The notes under the pieces were generated by a model that worked only from the letters and a program-made list of their open reading frames with translations, made no database searches and was not told the origin of the DNA. From DASYPQ01 sp046155895 (GTDB lineage: Bacteria; Planctomycetota; UBA1135; GCA-002686595): DNA of 47,634 bases. The stretch lies in contig JBJXFB010000061.1 of the NCBI GenBank assembly GCA_046155895.1, positions 1 to 47,634 of the forward strand, written 5' to 3'. Below, one piece after another: positions 9,184 to 16,373 of the stretch (positions are counted from its first letter, which is position 1; each line of letters begins with the position of its first letter). A program made the position numbers and the translations under genes.

Positions 9184-12100
9184 TCAGCGTACCGTGAACA
9201 TGCGGGCCGGTCGAACGCCGATTCCGCTGCCAATACGGCCCGCGAGGTCGACGTTGCGGCGCGAGGATCGCGCGTACACGGCGGTGCCGGCGAAGCTCCC
9301 GCCCCGGAAGACGCGCGTGCGTTGGGACCAGCTGATCGGCTCAGCGACATCGCGCTGGCCGTCGCCCGGGAGCACGGGCTGGCTGTAGAGGCCGAACCTG
9401 TCCCTGCACCACTCCCACACGTTGCCGTGCATGTCGAAGAGTCCGAAGGGATTCGCGCGGTACGATCCGACCTGGGCGTGGACCGTTTCGCCGTCGTCCA
9501 GCCAGGCGTCCCACTCGAAGTAGTGCTCGTTGCCGTGGGACTTGCCGTACGCATCGGAAGTGTTGGCGACACCCTCGAGCGAATCCGTCTCGTCCCCGCT
9601 CCAGTAGATCGTGTCCGTGCCGGCCCGGCAGGCATGCTCCCACTGGGCTTCGGTCGGCAGCGTCATCCCGAACCGGGGGAGTACGGCGCTGCAATCCTCC
9701 CAGCTCACCTGCTCGACCGGATGGAGGGTCATTTCCAGTCTTCCTGTCGAGCTCCATTCCTTGGCGTGGTTGCCCGCGTTGTAGAGGCTCGGGTTGGTCG
9801 CGGTGAGACGCTCCCACTGGGCTTGCGTCATCTCGTACTTCGACAGGAAGAACGGTTCGAGGTTCACCGGCTGGACGGGTGACTCGTTCGTCTGGGCATT
9901 CGGGTCGAAATGATCCGCCGAGGGGTCCTCCGCCTGCGCTCCCATGAGGAAGGTTCCGCCCGGGATCAGGACGAAGACGATTCCGCTAGCCTCCTTCAGG
10001 ACGATCCGGCCGTCCTGGTTCCGTTCCGCGGGTTCCCCGGTCGCGAGGTCCGCGAACTCCCAGAGCCCGGATTCCGTGTCCTGCCCGATCGGCAGCAATC
10101 CGAGCTGCGGCTCGAGGGAGAGCGCGTCGTACTTGGGGCATCGCGCCGGCGTCCGGATCGATTCGATGGCCAGTGTCCAGCGCGCCCGGGCTTCCGCGCC
10201 GCTCACGCTCCGCTCCTCGATGGCCTTGGCGAACTCCAGCCGTCGCTCGATGCCCCAACCGTGCTCGATCGACGCTCCGGACGAGGCAAGCCCCGTGCGC
10301 GGGTCCATGAACGCCTCCAGGTCGGTGACGAGCTTCGAGAGCAGGGCGTGGAGGATCTGATCTTCACGCTGAGGGAAGACCCAGTTTCGACGCAGGGAGA
10401 CTTCGCGCTCCAGGGCCGCAACTTCGACTTGTAGGCGATCCCGTTCACCCCGGTCCATCGCCAACTGCGTCGAGCTGGCTTTCTCGCCGACGATCGATCC
10501 GGGGGACTCGTGCGACTTCAGCTTGGCTGAGAGCTCCTCGATGCGCTCGCGATTGTCCGTCAACTCCTGGAAACGCGGATGCGCGCGGCGTTCGGCTTCG
10601 CGCTCCGCTTCGCTCTGCGGCACTGCGCGCGAGTCGACCTCGGCCAGCTTGCGGCTCAAGTCGGCGAGGCCCGGCTTGGAGCTCGTTCCCTCGGCCTCGT
10701 TCGCGACCCGGCCATCGAGGAGCGACCGCGCGCTCTCCAACCAGGCCTCGTACTTCTCGAGGTTCTCCGGATCGGCGGGCCACAGCTCTCCCGCTCGACG
10801 GACCAAGTCTCCCAGATCGCGCGGCAGATCGACGACCGCCGAGAGGGACAGCAGGTTCTCGAGATTCCGCCGGGCGATTTCTTCCTGTCTCTTCGCCTCC
10901 GCGGCGTTCTCGCTGGCGGCGATGGCGTTCTTCTCGGATTCGATCCGCCGCTTCTCGGCCTTGCGCTCGAGTGACAGGCTGACGATCAATCCGACGATCA
11001 GCGCGAGGACCCCTGCCGCCACGGAAGCAGCCAGAGGCTTGTTGCGCTCCACCCACTTCTTCGCTTCGGCCCACGCGCCCGTCTCGTACGCATGGACTAC
11101 GCGGTGCTCGAGGTAGGCGCGCAGATCCTCCGCAAGACCGAGCGTGTCCGCGTATCGATTCTCCGGCTCGCGCGCCATCGCCTTCTCGCAGATCGCCGCG
11201 AGCTCGGCGGGCACGTCCTTGCGCAGCGTCGCGAGCGGCGCGGGCGGGCCCTGGAGGACCATCGCGAGCACGGTGCGGTTGGAAATGCGCGCCTGCGGCT
11301 TCACGTACGGCATCTGCCGCGCGAGCAGGTGGTAGAGCATCGAGCCGATCGCGTACACGTCCGAGCGCGGCGAGAGACGCTCGATCTCGCCCTGCGCCTG
11401 CTCCGGCGGCATGTAGGCCGGCGTGCCCATCACGTCGCCGTCCATCGTCACGAGCGGGGAGTCGGGCGATTCCTCGCGTTCCTCGCGGCGCTCCGTCTTC
11501 ACCGATGCCAGCGAAGTCGTGAAATCGGGCCGCAAGCGGATGTCGTGCGTGTCCTTGCGCCCGAGCACGCGCGCGAGGCCCCAGTCCATCACGTAGACCT
11601 CGCCGAAGCTCCCGACCATGACGTTGGCGGGCTTGAGGTCGCGGTGGATGACGCCCTTGCTGTGCGCGTAGGCCATCGCCTCGCACACCTTGAGCACCAC
11701 GGAGAGCGCGCGCGTCTCGTTCCACTTCTCCTTCCCCTCGAAGACGAGGTCGAAGATGTGCTTGAGGTCGCGCCCCTTGACGAGCTTCATCGTGAAGTAG
11801 ACGCGGCCGTCGCTGTCGAGGCCGAGCTCGTGCACGGGAGCGATGCCGGGGTGGTCGAGCTGCCCGGTGACCTGCGCTTCCTCGAGGAAGCGTCCGAGCA
11901 TGCGCGAGTCGACGCTCGGGGTGCTGCCCTCGACGCGGGCGTCGGCCTTGCCGAGGATGACCTTCATCGCGAGCGTGCGGCGGAGGTCCTCGTCGCGAAC
12001 TTTGAGGATCGCGCCCATTCCGCCGCGGGCGATCTCGCCCTGGAGGGAGTAGCGCGACTTCTCGAAGCGGTGGCTGGCGAGGCGCGTCAGCAACTCGTCC

Positions 12101-12189
12101 GTCGCGCCACTCGCCGAATCGGCGGCCTCGATGGGCGGCGAGAGGCCGGGATCGGAGTCAGGATCGGGCGAACCGGTGGGAGAGGACAC
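9184..12189 (-). CDS. Membrane Ser/Thr protein kinase fused to a C-terminal FGE/SUMF1-like domain
   Basis: 1001 residues, GTG start. The N-terminal kinase domain spans about residues 47-362: glycine loop GEIARGGMG (51-59), Lys76 in LAMKV, catalytic HRDLKPAN (182-189), DWG instead of DFG (202-204), and GTPAYMPPEQ in the activation region. One membrane segment follows at about 387-407 (LAASVAAGVLALIVGLIVSL), then a charged, coiled-coil-like stretch. From about residue 735 there is a formylglycine-generating-enzyme-type domain: IPGGTFLMG, YEMTQAQW, MHGNVWEWC and FRGGSF, ending near GIGVRPARM. The kinase should be cytoplasmic and the FGE-like domain exported. In this fusion family the FGE-like domain is commonly a sensor or binding module rather than a sulfatase-maturing enzyme; that is inference. 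Substrate unknown. Confidence 0.93.
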   Translation of the reverse strand: MSSPTGSPDPDSDPGLSPPIEAADSASGATDELLTRLASHRFEKSRYSLQGEIARGGMGAILKVRDEDLRRTLAMKVILGKADARVEGSTPSVDSRMLGRFLEEAQVTGQLDHPGIAPVHELGLDSDGRVYFTMKLVKGRDLKHIFDLVFEGKEKWNETRALSVVLKVCEAMAYAHSKGVIHRDLKPANVMVGSFGEVYVMDWGLARVLGRKDTHDIRLRPDFTTSLASVKTERREEREESPDSPLVTMDGDVMGTPAYMPPEQAQGEIERLSPRSDVYAIGSMLYHLLARQMPYVKPQARISNRTVLAMVLQGPPAPLATLRKDVPAELAAICEKAMAREPENRYADTLGLAEDLRAYLEHRVVHAYETGAWAEAKKWVERNKPLAASVAAGVLALIVGLIVSLSLERKAEKRRIESEKNAIAASENAAEAKRQEEIARRNLENLLSLSAVVDLPRDLGDLVRRAGELWPADPENLEKYEAWLESARSLLDGRVANEAEGTSSKPGLADLSRKLAEVDSRAVPQSEAEREAERRAHPRFQELTDNRERIEELSAKLKSHESPGSIVGEKASSTQLAMDRGERDRLQVEVAALEREVSLRRNWVFPQREDQILHALLSKLVTDLEAFMDPRTGLASSGASIEHGWGIERRLEFAKAIEERSVSGAEARARWTLAIESIRTPARCPKYDALSLEPQLGLLPIGQDTESGLWEFADLATGEPAERNQDGRIVLKEASGIVFVLIPGGTFLMGAQAEDPSADHFDPNAQTNESPVQPVNLEPFFLSKYEMTQAQWERLTATNPSLYNAGNHAKEWSSTGRLEMTLHPVEQVSWEDCSAVLPRFGMTLPTEAQWEHACRAGTDTIYWSGDETDSLEGVANTSDAYGKSHGNEHYFEWDAWLDDGETVHAQVGSYRANPFGLFDMHGNVWEWCRDRFGLYSQPVLPGDGQRDVAEPISWSQRTRVFRGGSFAGTAVYARSSRRNVDLAGRIGSGIGVRPARMFTVR

Positions 12190-12273
12190 GCGAGGAGAGG
12201 CACGGCGGGGAAGCGACGCGCGCGTCTCATGCTAGCGCAGTCGCTTCGGGCAGGGACATGGAAGCTCGTCTGA

Positions 12274-12693
12274 TCAGGCTCGGTCGATCTGGAGCCAGAA
12301 TCCCAGGCCGAACACGGCCGTGAAGTACAGCCACAGGAGCACCGCGACGATGTGGACGGCCGTGTTGCGAGCGTGGCCTCGCCACAGGCTGCTGTCGTAG
12401 ACGAAGAGTTGCGTCAGGAGCCGCAGTCCCCAGAAGAGGGCGAGGCCTCCCAGCACGGCGCGGGCGAGCGGGGACGGCGCGGCCAGCTCGGCGGCGAAGC
12501 AGATCGAGAGCAGGCCGAACAGCACGAGCGTGAGGACGATGAACGCGACGTGAACGAGGAAGATCCGACGATTGAGCAGGGTGAGCTTCGCCAGGTCCTC
12601 CCTCTACCCCAGCTGCTTCGGCAGGAACGGATGCACCGCGGCGAGCAGGAGCAGCAAGACACCCGCGACGCGCAGTTGTGTTTCGACGTTCAT
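12274..12693 (-). pseudogene. Small membrane protein gene interrupted by an in-frame amber codon
   Basis: One frame runs from ATG 12693 to the stop at 12274-12276 (139 codons before the stop), broken only by TAG at codon 30 (12606-12604). Upstream of it is MNVETQLRVAGVLLLLLAAV, ending HPFLPKQLG. Downstream is REDLAKLTLLNRRIF, then three to four hydrophobic segments (HVAFIVLTLVLFGLLSICFA, AVLGGLALFWGLRLLTQLFV, VHIVAVLLWLYFTAVFGLGF). Both halves read naturally across the break, and TGG (Trp) to TAG would need one base change. The full product would be an integral membrane protein of about 139 residues with unknown function. It could be a recent pseudogene, a strain polymorphism or a sequencing error. 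An internal GTG at 12525 could give an 83-residue product. Confidence 0.6.
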
Positions 12694-12703
12694 GCGCTCT
12701 TCT

Positions 12704-12820
12704 CTAGCGCGCGTACGCCCGCCGCGCGAACCGCAGCGCGACGTACCGAATCACCCGGTTCTTCCCCGTGATCGACCCGAAGATCCGCCCGAGCTGCCCC
12801 GGGTACCCGTGCCTGCTCAT
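12704..12820 (-). CDS. 38-residue ORF copying the C-terminal tail of the radical SAM protein at 13756
   Basis: ATG 12820 overlaps the TGA of the membrane-protein gene upstream (ATGA, 12817-12820). The frame ends at TAG 12704-12706. Its last residues (GRIFGSITGKNRVIRYVA, then LRFARRAYAR) match the last residues of the radical SAM protein (WRIFQLIPRKTRMIPYLA, then LLFARRAYAR), and the DNA is similar too (both contain CGCGTACGCCCGCCGCGCGAA). It looks like the 3' end of a duplicated radical SAM gene, now a remnant or a small co-translated peptide. No domain of its own is visible. It may be a pseudogene fragment. Confidence 0.5.
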   Translation of the reverse strand: MSRHGYPGQLGRIFGSITGKNRVIRYVALRFARRAYAR

Positions 12821-13653
12821 GGAGAGTGTCGAGACCTGCGCTTCGACTCGAAGTACACGTACATCCACACGACGAGCGCCCACTCGACGGCGAGGAAGCC
12901 GATGAAGATCCACGTCATCGGCCGTGAGCGGTCGAATTCGTCGAAGGTGCGCACGATGGAGACGAGGATGGCGCCGAACCAGAGGATCCCCGCCTCGGCC
13001 ACGAGCTTGAGCGCGCTCCAGCGTTCCTCCCGCAGGATCACGAGCTGCACGGCGGTAGGCGCAAGGAACAACGCGCCGATCGCCTGAGCCGCGAGCGGTT
13101 TGACCGGCCAGGGCCAGACATCGGCCATCGGGCCCGGCGCGAAGATCAACGCGGCGCCGACTGCGCCGAACAGGAAGCCCAGCAGGAGCGAGATCACTCG
13201 CAGTCCGCGCGGCACGAAGACTTCACCCGCTTCGGGTGTCCTGGGATCTCGCCGCCAGTTCAGCCACAAGAGCAGGGTGAGGAACGGCGGGAACACGAGG
13301 TATGCCGTGATCCAGACGGCGAGCCGCGGCGGATCGTTCGTGAACTTCTCCCAGTGCAGGATCGACACGATGCCGAGCGCCACGAGCACGGGCAGCGTGG
13401 CGACGAGGACGAGTGACACGCGGTGCCAAAGGCGCGCGAAGGCGACCCGCAGGAAGCTGTAGACGACCGCGAAGTAGAGGGTGCCGAACAGGAGCGCCGA
13501 CATCTTCGGAGCCAGCGGCCACGCGAAGTTCTCGGCGGTATTGCCCGGGTTGAAGGTGAGCCCGAAGAAGAACGGGAACACGATGGCGGCCAGCGCGCCG
13601 AAGAGCACGCGCGTGATCGGAAGGATGCGGTCGTCCCTGGGGGGTGTGTGCAT
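12817..13653 (-). CDS. Multi-pass membrane protein, unknown function
   Basis: 278 residues from ATG 13653. Hydrophobicity shows about seven membrane segments, among them VLFGALAAIVFPFFFGLTF, VSLVLVATLPVLVALGIVSI, VWITAYLVFPPFLTLLLWL, ISLLLGFLFGAVGAALIF and WIFIGFLAVEWALVVWMYVY. The C-terminus is short and basic (ESKRRSRHSP). I do not recognise the family. It sits between a B12-radical SAM gene and a copy of that gene's tail, all on the minus strand, so it may have been caught inside a partial duplication of the radical SAM gene. The stop overlaps the start of the 38-codon ORF downstream. Confidence 0.8.
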   Translation of the reverse strand: MHTPPRDDRILPITRVLFGALAAIVFPFFFGLTFNPGNTAENFAWPLAPKMSALLFGTLYFAVVYSFLRVAFARLWHRVSLVLVATLPVLVALGIVSILHWEKFTNDPPRLAVWITAYLVFPPFLTLLLWLNWRRDPRTPEAGEVFVPRGLRVISLLLGFLFGAVGAALIFAPGPMADVWPWPVKPLAAQAIGALFLAPTAVQLVILREERWSALKLVAEAGILWFGAILVSIVRTFDEFDRSRPMTWIFIGFLAVEWALVVWMYVYFESKRRSRHSP

Positions 13654-13755
13654 GGGCGAGTCTCGGCCGAGGCGGCCTTGGCTCCGGATCCGGAATGCGA
13701 GCCGGCACTCTGGAATCGCGGCGGGGCGCGCGCAAGGAATGCCGCGGGGATCGAA

Positions 13756-15213
13756 TCACCGCGCGTACGCCCGCCGCGCGAACAGCAGCGCGAGGTACGG
13801 GATCATCCGGGTCTTCCGCGGGATCAGCTGGAAGATCCGCCACAGCCTCTCCGGGTTCCAGTAGAAGCGCCGGTAGGCCTTCTTCCGCAAGGCGAGGATC
13901 TTCTCCTCCGGCACCGCCGAGAGGTTGATGTCGCTCTGGTACGGCTCGTACGTCGACCAATCCGTCGGCAGGTGGAATCCCGCCTCCTCGACCTGCTCGA
14001 AGAGCCGCGTGCCCTTGAACGGGATCACGCGGAAGAACGCGGCGGTGTGGAAGCTCGACTTCGCGGCCCAGTCGATCGTCGCCTCCATCTCCTCCTCGGT
14101 CTCCGTCGGGAAGCCGAGCATGAACGCGCCGTGCACCATGACGCCCTGGTCGGCGATGAAGTCGACGATCTTCCCGACCTTGTCGATCTTCAAGTTCTTC
14201 TGCATCACCTTCTGCAGCCGCGGCACGGCCGACTCGACCGCGACCATGCAGCGGTACATGCCGGCCTTCTTCAGCAGCAGCACGAGCTCCTCGTCGAGGA
14301 TGTCGCCGCGGAAGCCGTTCGGGAAGGTCAGGGCGATCTTCCACCCGCGGTCGACGATCCCCTGGGCGATCGCCTTCGCGCGCGCGGGGCGGAAGTTGAA
14401 GATGTCGTCCATGAAGACGATCTCCTTCACGCCGTACTTCGTCACGAGCAGCTCGATCTCGGCCAGGACGTTCTCGGCGCTGCGCTCGCGGAATGCCTTG
14501 CCGTAGCTGTTGTGGCAGTACGTGCAGCGCCAGGGGCACGCGCGCGAGCTGAACATCGTCGCGAATTCCTTGTGCGCGTAGATCACCCCTCCGCGCGGGA
14601 CGGTCGCGTACTTCGCGTGGTCGACGAGGTCCCAGGCGGGGAACGGCATCTGGTCGAGGTTCGCGGGCGGGGGGCGGTCGGGGTTCGAGACGACGGCGCC
14701 GTCCTCGCGGCGCCACGAGAGGCCCGCGCATGCGCTCCAGTCCGTCCGGCCCTCCTTCAGGCCTGTGAGGAGCTCCGCGAAAGTTTCTTCGCCCTCGCCG
14801 CGCACGACGAAGTCGACCGCGGGATCCACGAGCACGTCTTCCGCCGCGACGCTCGGGTGCGGGCCGCCGCAGACGATCGTCGCCGAGGGCAAGCGCTTGC
14901 GCATCCCGCGCGCGACTTCGTGCATGCAACCCGCCTCGTAGGTCATCGCGGAGAGGCCGATGACGTCGGGCCGGAGGCGCTCGAGCTCGTCGCACGCCTG
15001 CGCGGCCGTCCACCCCTCGACCTTCATGTCGATCAGGCGGACGTCGGGATGCCCGAGAGCCCGCGCCGCCGACGCGATCGCCATGATCCCGAGCGGGTGG
15101 ACGTGCGTGAACTGCGTGTAAGGGTGGTAGGTCTGGACCAGGACGACGCGGAGAGTCGCGCGTGCCGAGCGCGCAGTCCGCGTCGGGGGGGGAGCCTGGA
15201 GCTGAGCGATCAT
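13756..15213 (-). CDS. B12-binding radical SAM protein
   Basis: 485 residues from ATG 15213 (MIAQLQAPPP). The frame stays open far upstream, but that part is Arg/Leu-rich shadow over the divergent thioredoxin gene. The N-terminal half resembles the cobalamin-binding domain of the BchE-like class: an HPLGIMAIASAARALGH segment, RPDVIGLSAMTYEAG and VVCGGPHPS-type strand-loop pieces. The radical SAM core carries the CxxxCxxC cluster motif CPWRCTYC near the middle and an ESAVPRLQKVMQKNL segment. Enzymes of this class perform radical methylations, ring closures or other lipid and cofactor chemistry; the substrate cannot be told here. The C-terminal tail is duplicated at 12704. A second enzyme of this class lies at 16374. 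Confidence 0.9.
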   Translation of the reverse strand: MIAQLQAPPPTRTARSARATLRVVLVQTYHPYTQFTHVHPLGIMAIASAARALGHPDVRLIDMKVEGWTAAQACDELERLRPDVIGLSAMTYEAGCMHEVARGMRKRLPSATIVCGGPHPSVAAEDVLVDPAVDFVVRGEGEETFAELLTGLKEGRTDWSACAGLSWRREDGAVVSNPDRPPPANLDQMPFPAWDLVDHAKYATVPRGGVIYAHKEFATMFSSRACPWRCTYCHNSYGKAFRERSAENVLAEIELLVTKYGVKEIVFMDDIFNFRPARAKAIAQGIVDRGWKIALTFPNGFRGDILDEELVLLLKKAGMYRCMVAVESAVPRLQKVMQKNLKIDKVGKIVDFIADQGVMVHGAFMLGFPTETEEEMEATIDWAAKSSFHTAAFFRVIPFKGTRLFEQVEEAGFHLPTDWSTYEPYQSDINLSAVPEEKILALRKKAYRRFYWNPERLWRIFQLIPRKTRMIPYLALLFARRAYAR

Positions 15214-15330
15214 CGGAACCCCAGCATCGTATCGGTGACGGCCCGTTTCCGCCCTCGGCTTGTGCGTTCGTGAGCGGAGGAGTAGCGTCACGGGGGTCCG
15301 TAGAACGCACCTTTTTCGAGGCCTCCTTCG

Positions 15331-16323
15331 ATGAAGCTCCCCGCAACGAAGCTCGCTGCTTCGGTCTTGATTCTCGCCGCCGCCGCCCTGACCTCTGCCG
15401 GCTCGAGCTCCGTGCCCGGCGCCGCGGTCGAGTACTCCTTCCGCGAGCCGCCGCTCAACTCGCTCGGCGTCAGGAGCCTCGCGGAGCTGCGCGGCAAGCC
15501 GATCGTCATCGACTTCTGGGGCAAGAACTGACCCGGCTGCATCGGGGGGTCCGTGCCGGCCTCCACCAAGCTGCAGGAGAAGTACGGCGAAGACGTGCAG
15601 GTGATCTTCGTCGAGTGCCAGAACACGCCGAAGGACACTTGGGAGGCCTTCGCGTGGAAGATGAAATGGATGGGCAACCGCTCGATGTGGACCACCGAGC
15701 GCCCCATCCCGACGGTGGGCAAGGGATTGCCCGAGGTCGCGCTGATCGGCGTCGACGGAGAAGTCGTTCTCCAGGGCTATCCCGGCGACTTCGGCAAGAA
15801 GTTCGACGAGGCGGTCGAGGGTGAGATCAAGAAGTCCAAGGAACCGCCCGCGGGCACGCCGAAGGAGCTGAAAAAGGCCTGGCAGCTCTTCCACAAGGGC
15901 GACGTCGCCGGCGCGCTCGCGGAGTGCGAGAAGGTCGGCGGGGACGACGCCCTGAAGGCCAAGGACGAGTTCGTCGCCCGCACGACCGCCCGCGTCGGCC
16001 GCGCGAAGTGGCTGATCGACGGCGGGCACATCACGAGCGCGGAGAAGCTCCTCGAGGCTCTGGAGAAGGGAGTCAAGGCGGACGCCGAGCTCGCTCCCAA
16101 GGTCGCCGAGCAGAAGACGAGGCTCGCCTCGGCCGAGCTCGCGCAGGAACGGGAAGCCGACAAGGCCTTCTCGGCCTTCGTGGCCGACGTCGCCAAGAAG
16201 AAGCCCTTCGAGGAGGCGAACGTGAAGCGGGCCCAGCAGATCGCGACCAAGCACAAGGGCACGAAGGCCGCGGTGCGTGCTGAACGCTTCGTCACGCTCT
16301 CCAAGGTCAAGCTCGAGAAGTAG
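15331..16323 (+). CDS. Exported TlpA/thioredoxin-like protein with in-frame UGA in a UxxC motif (probable selenoprotein)
   Basis: One frame of 330 codons runs from ATG 15331 to TAG 16321-16323, interrupted only by TGA at codon 67 (15529-15531). The context is IDFWGKN-[UGA]-PGCIGGSVP. In a TlpA-like protein this is exactly the first Cys of the CxxC redox site, giving U-P-G-C. The N-terminus is a signal peptide (KLAASVLILAAAALTSAG). The thioredoxin fold continues after the UGA (DVQVIFVECQNTPKDTWEAF) and has the expected cis-Pro loop (GLPEVALIGVDG). Residues from about 170 form a helical, Lys/Ala-rich tail. It should be a periplasmic thiol/selenol oxidoreductase. The alternatives are a C-to-A change (TGC to TGA) or restart at GTG 15553. 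The hairpin after the UGA and the second UGA/CxxC case at 45634 favour selenocysteine. Confidence 0.75.
15532..15576 (+). promoter_or_regulatory. Candidate bacterial SECIS element after the UGA of the thioredoxin-like gene
   Basis: Immediately after TGA 15529-15531, CCGGC (15533-15537) pairs with GCCGG (15555-15559), and CGG (15543-15545) pairs with CCG (15551-15553). The G-rich apical loop begins 14 nt after the UGA. A second possible fold pairs CTGCA (15537-15541) with TGCAG (15572-15576), and GGGGG with CCTCC inside it. The apical region contains GGGTCC, as does the hairpin at 45733. Which fold is best cannot be judged without an energy calculation. Confidence 0.45.
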
Positions 16324-16373
16324 CGAAACCGACCGGCCTGCCGGCGAGCCAGCGGTGTATCCTGGGGCTCCCC

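Noticed and set aside
12604..12606. Pyrrolysine at the amber codon
   Set aside because: The amber sits in a small unknown membrane protein, several genes end in TAG, and no pyl genes or methylamine methyltransferase are present. A Trp nonsense change is simpler.
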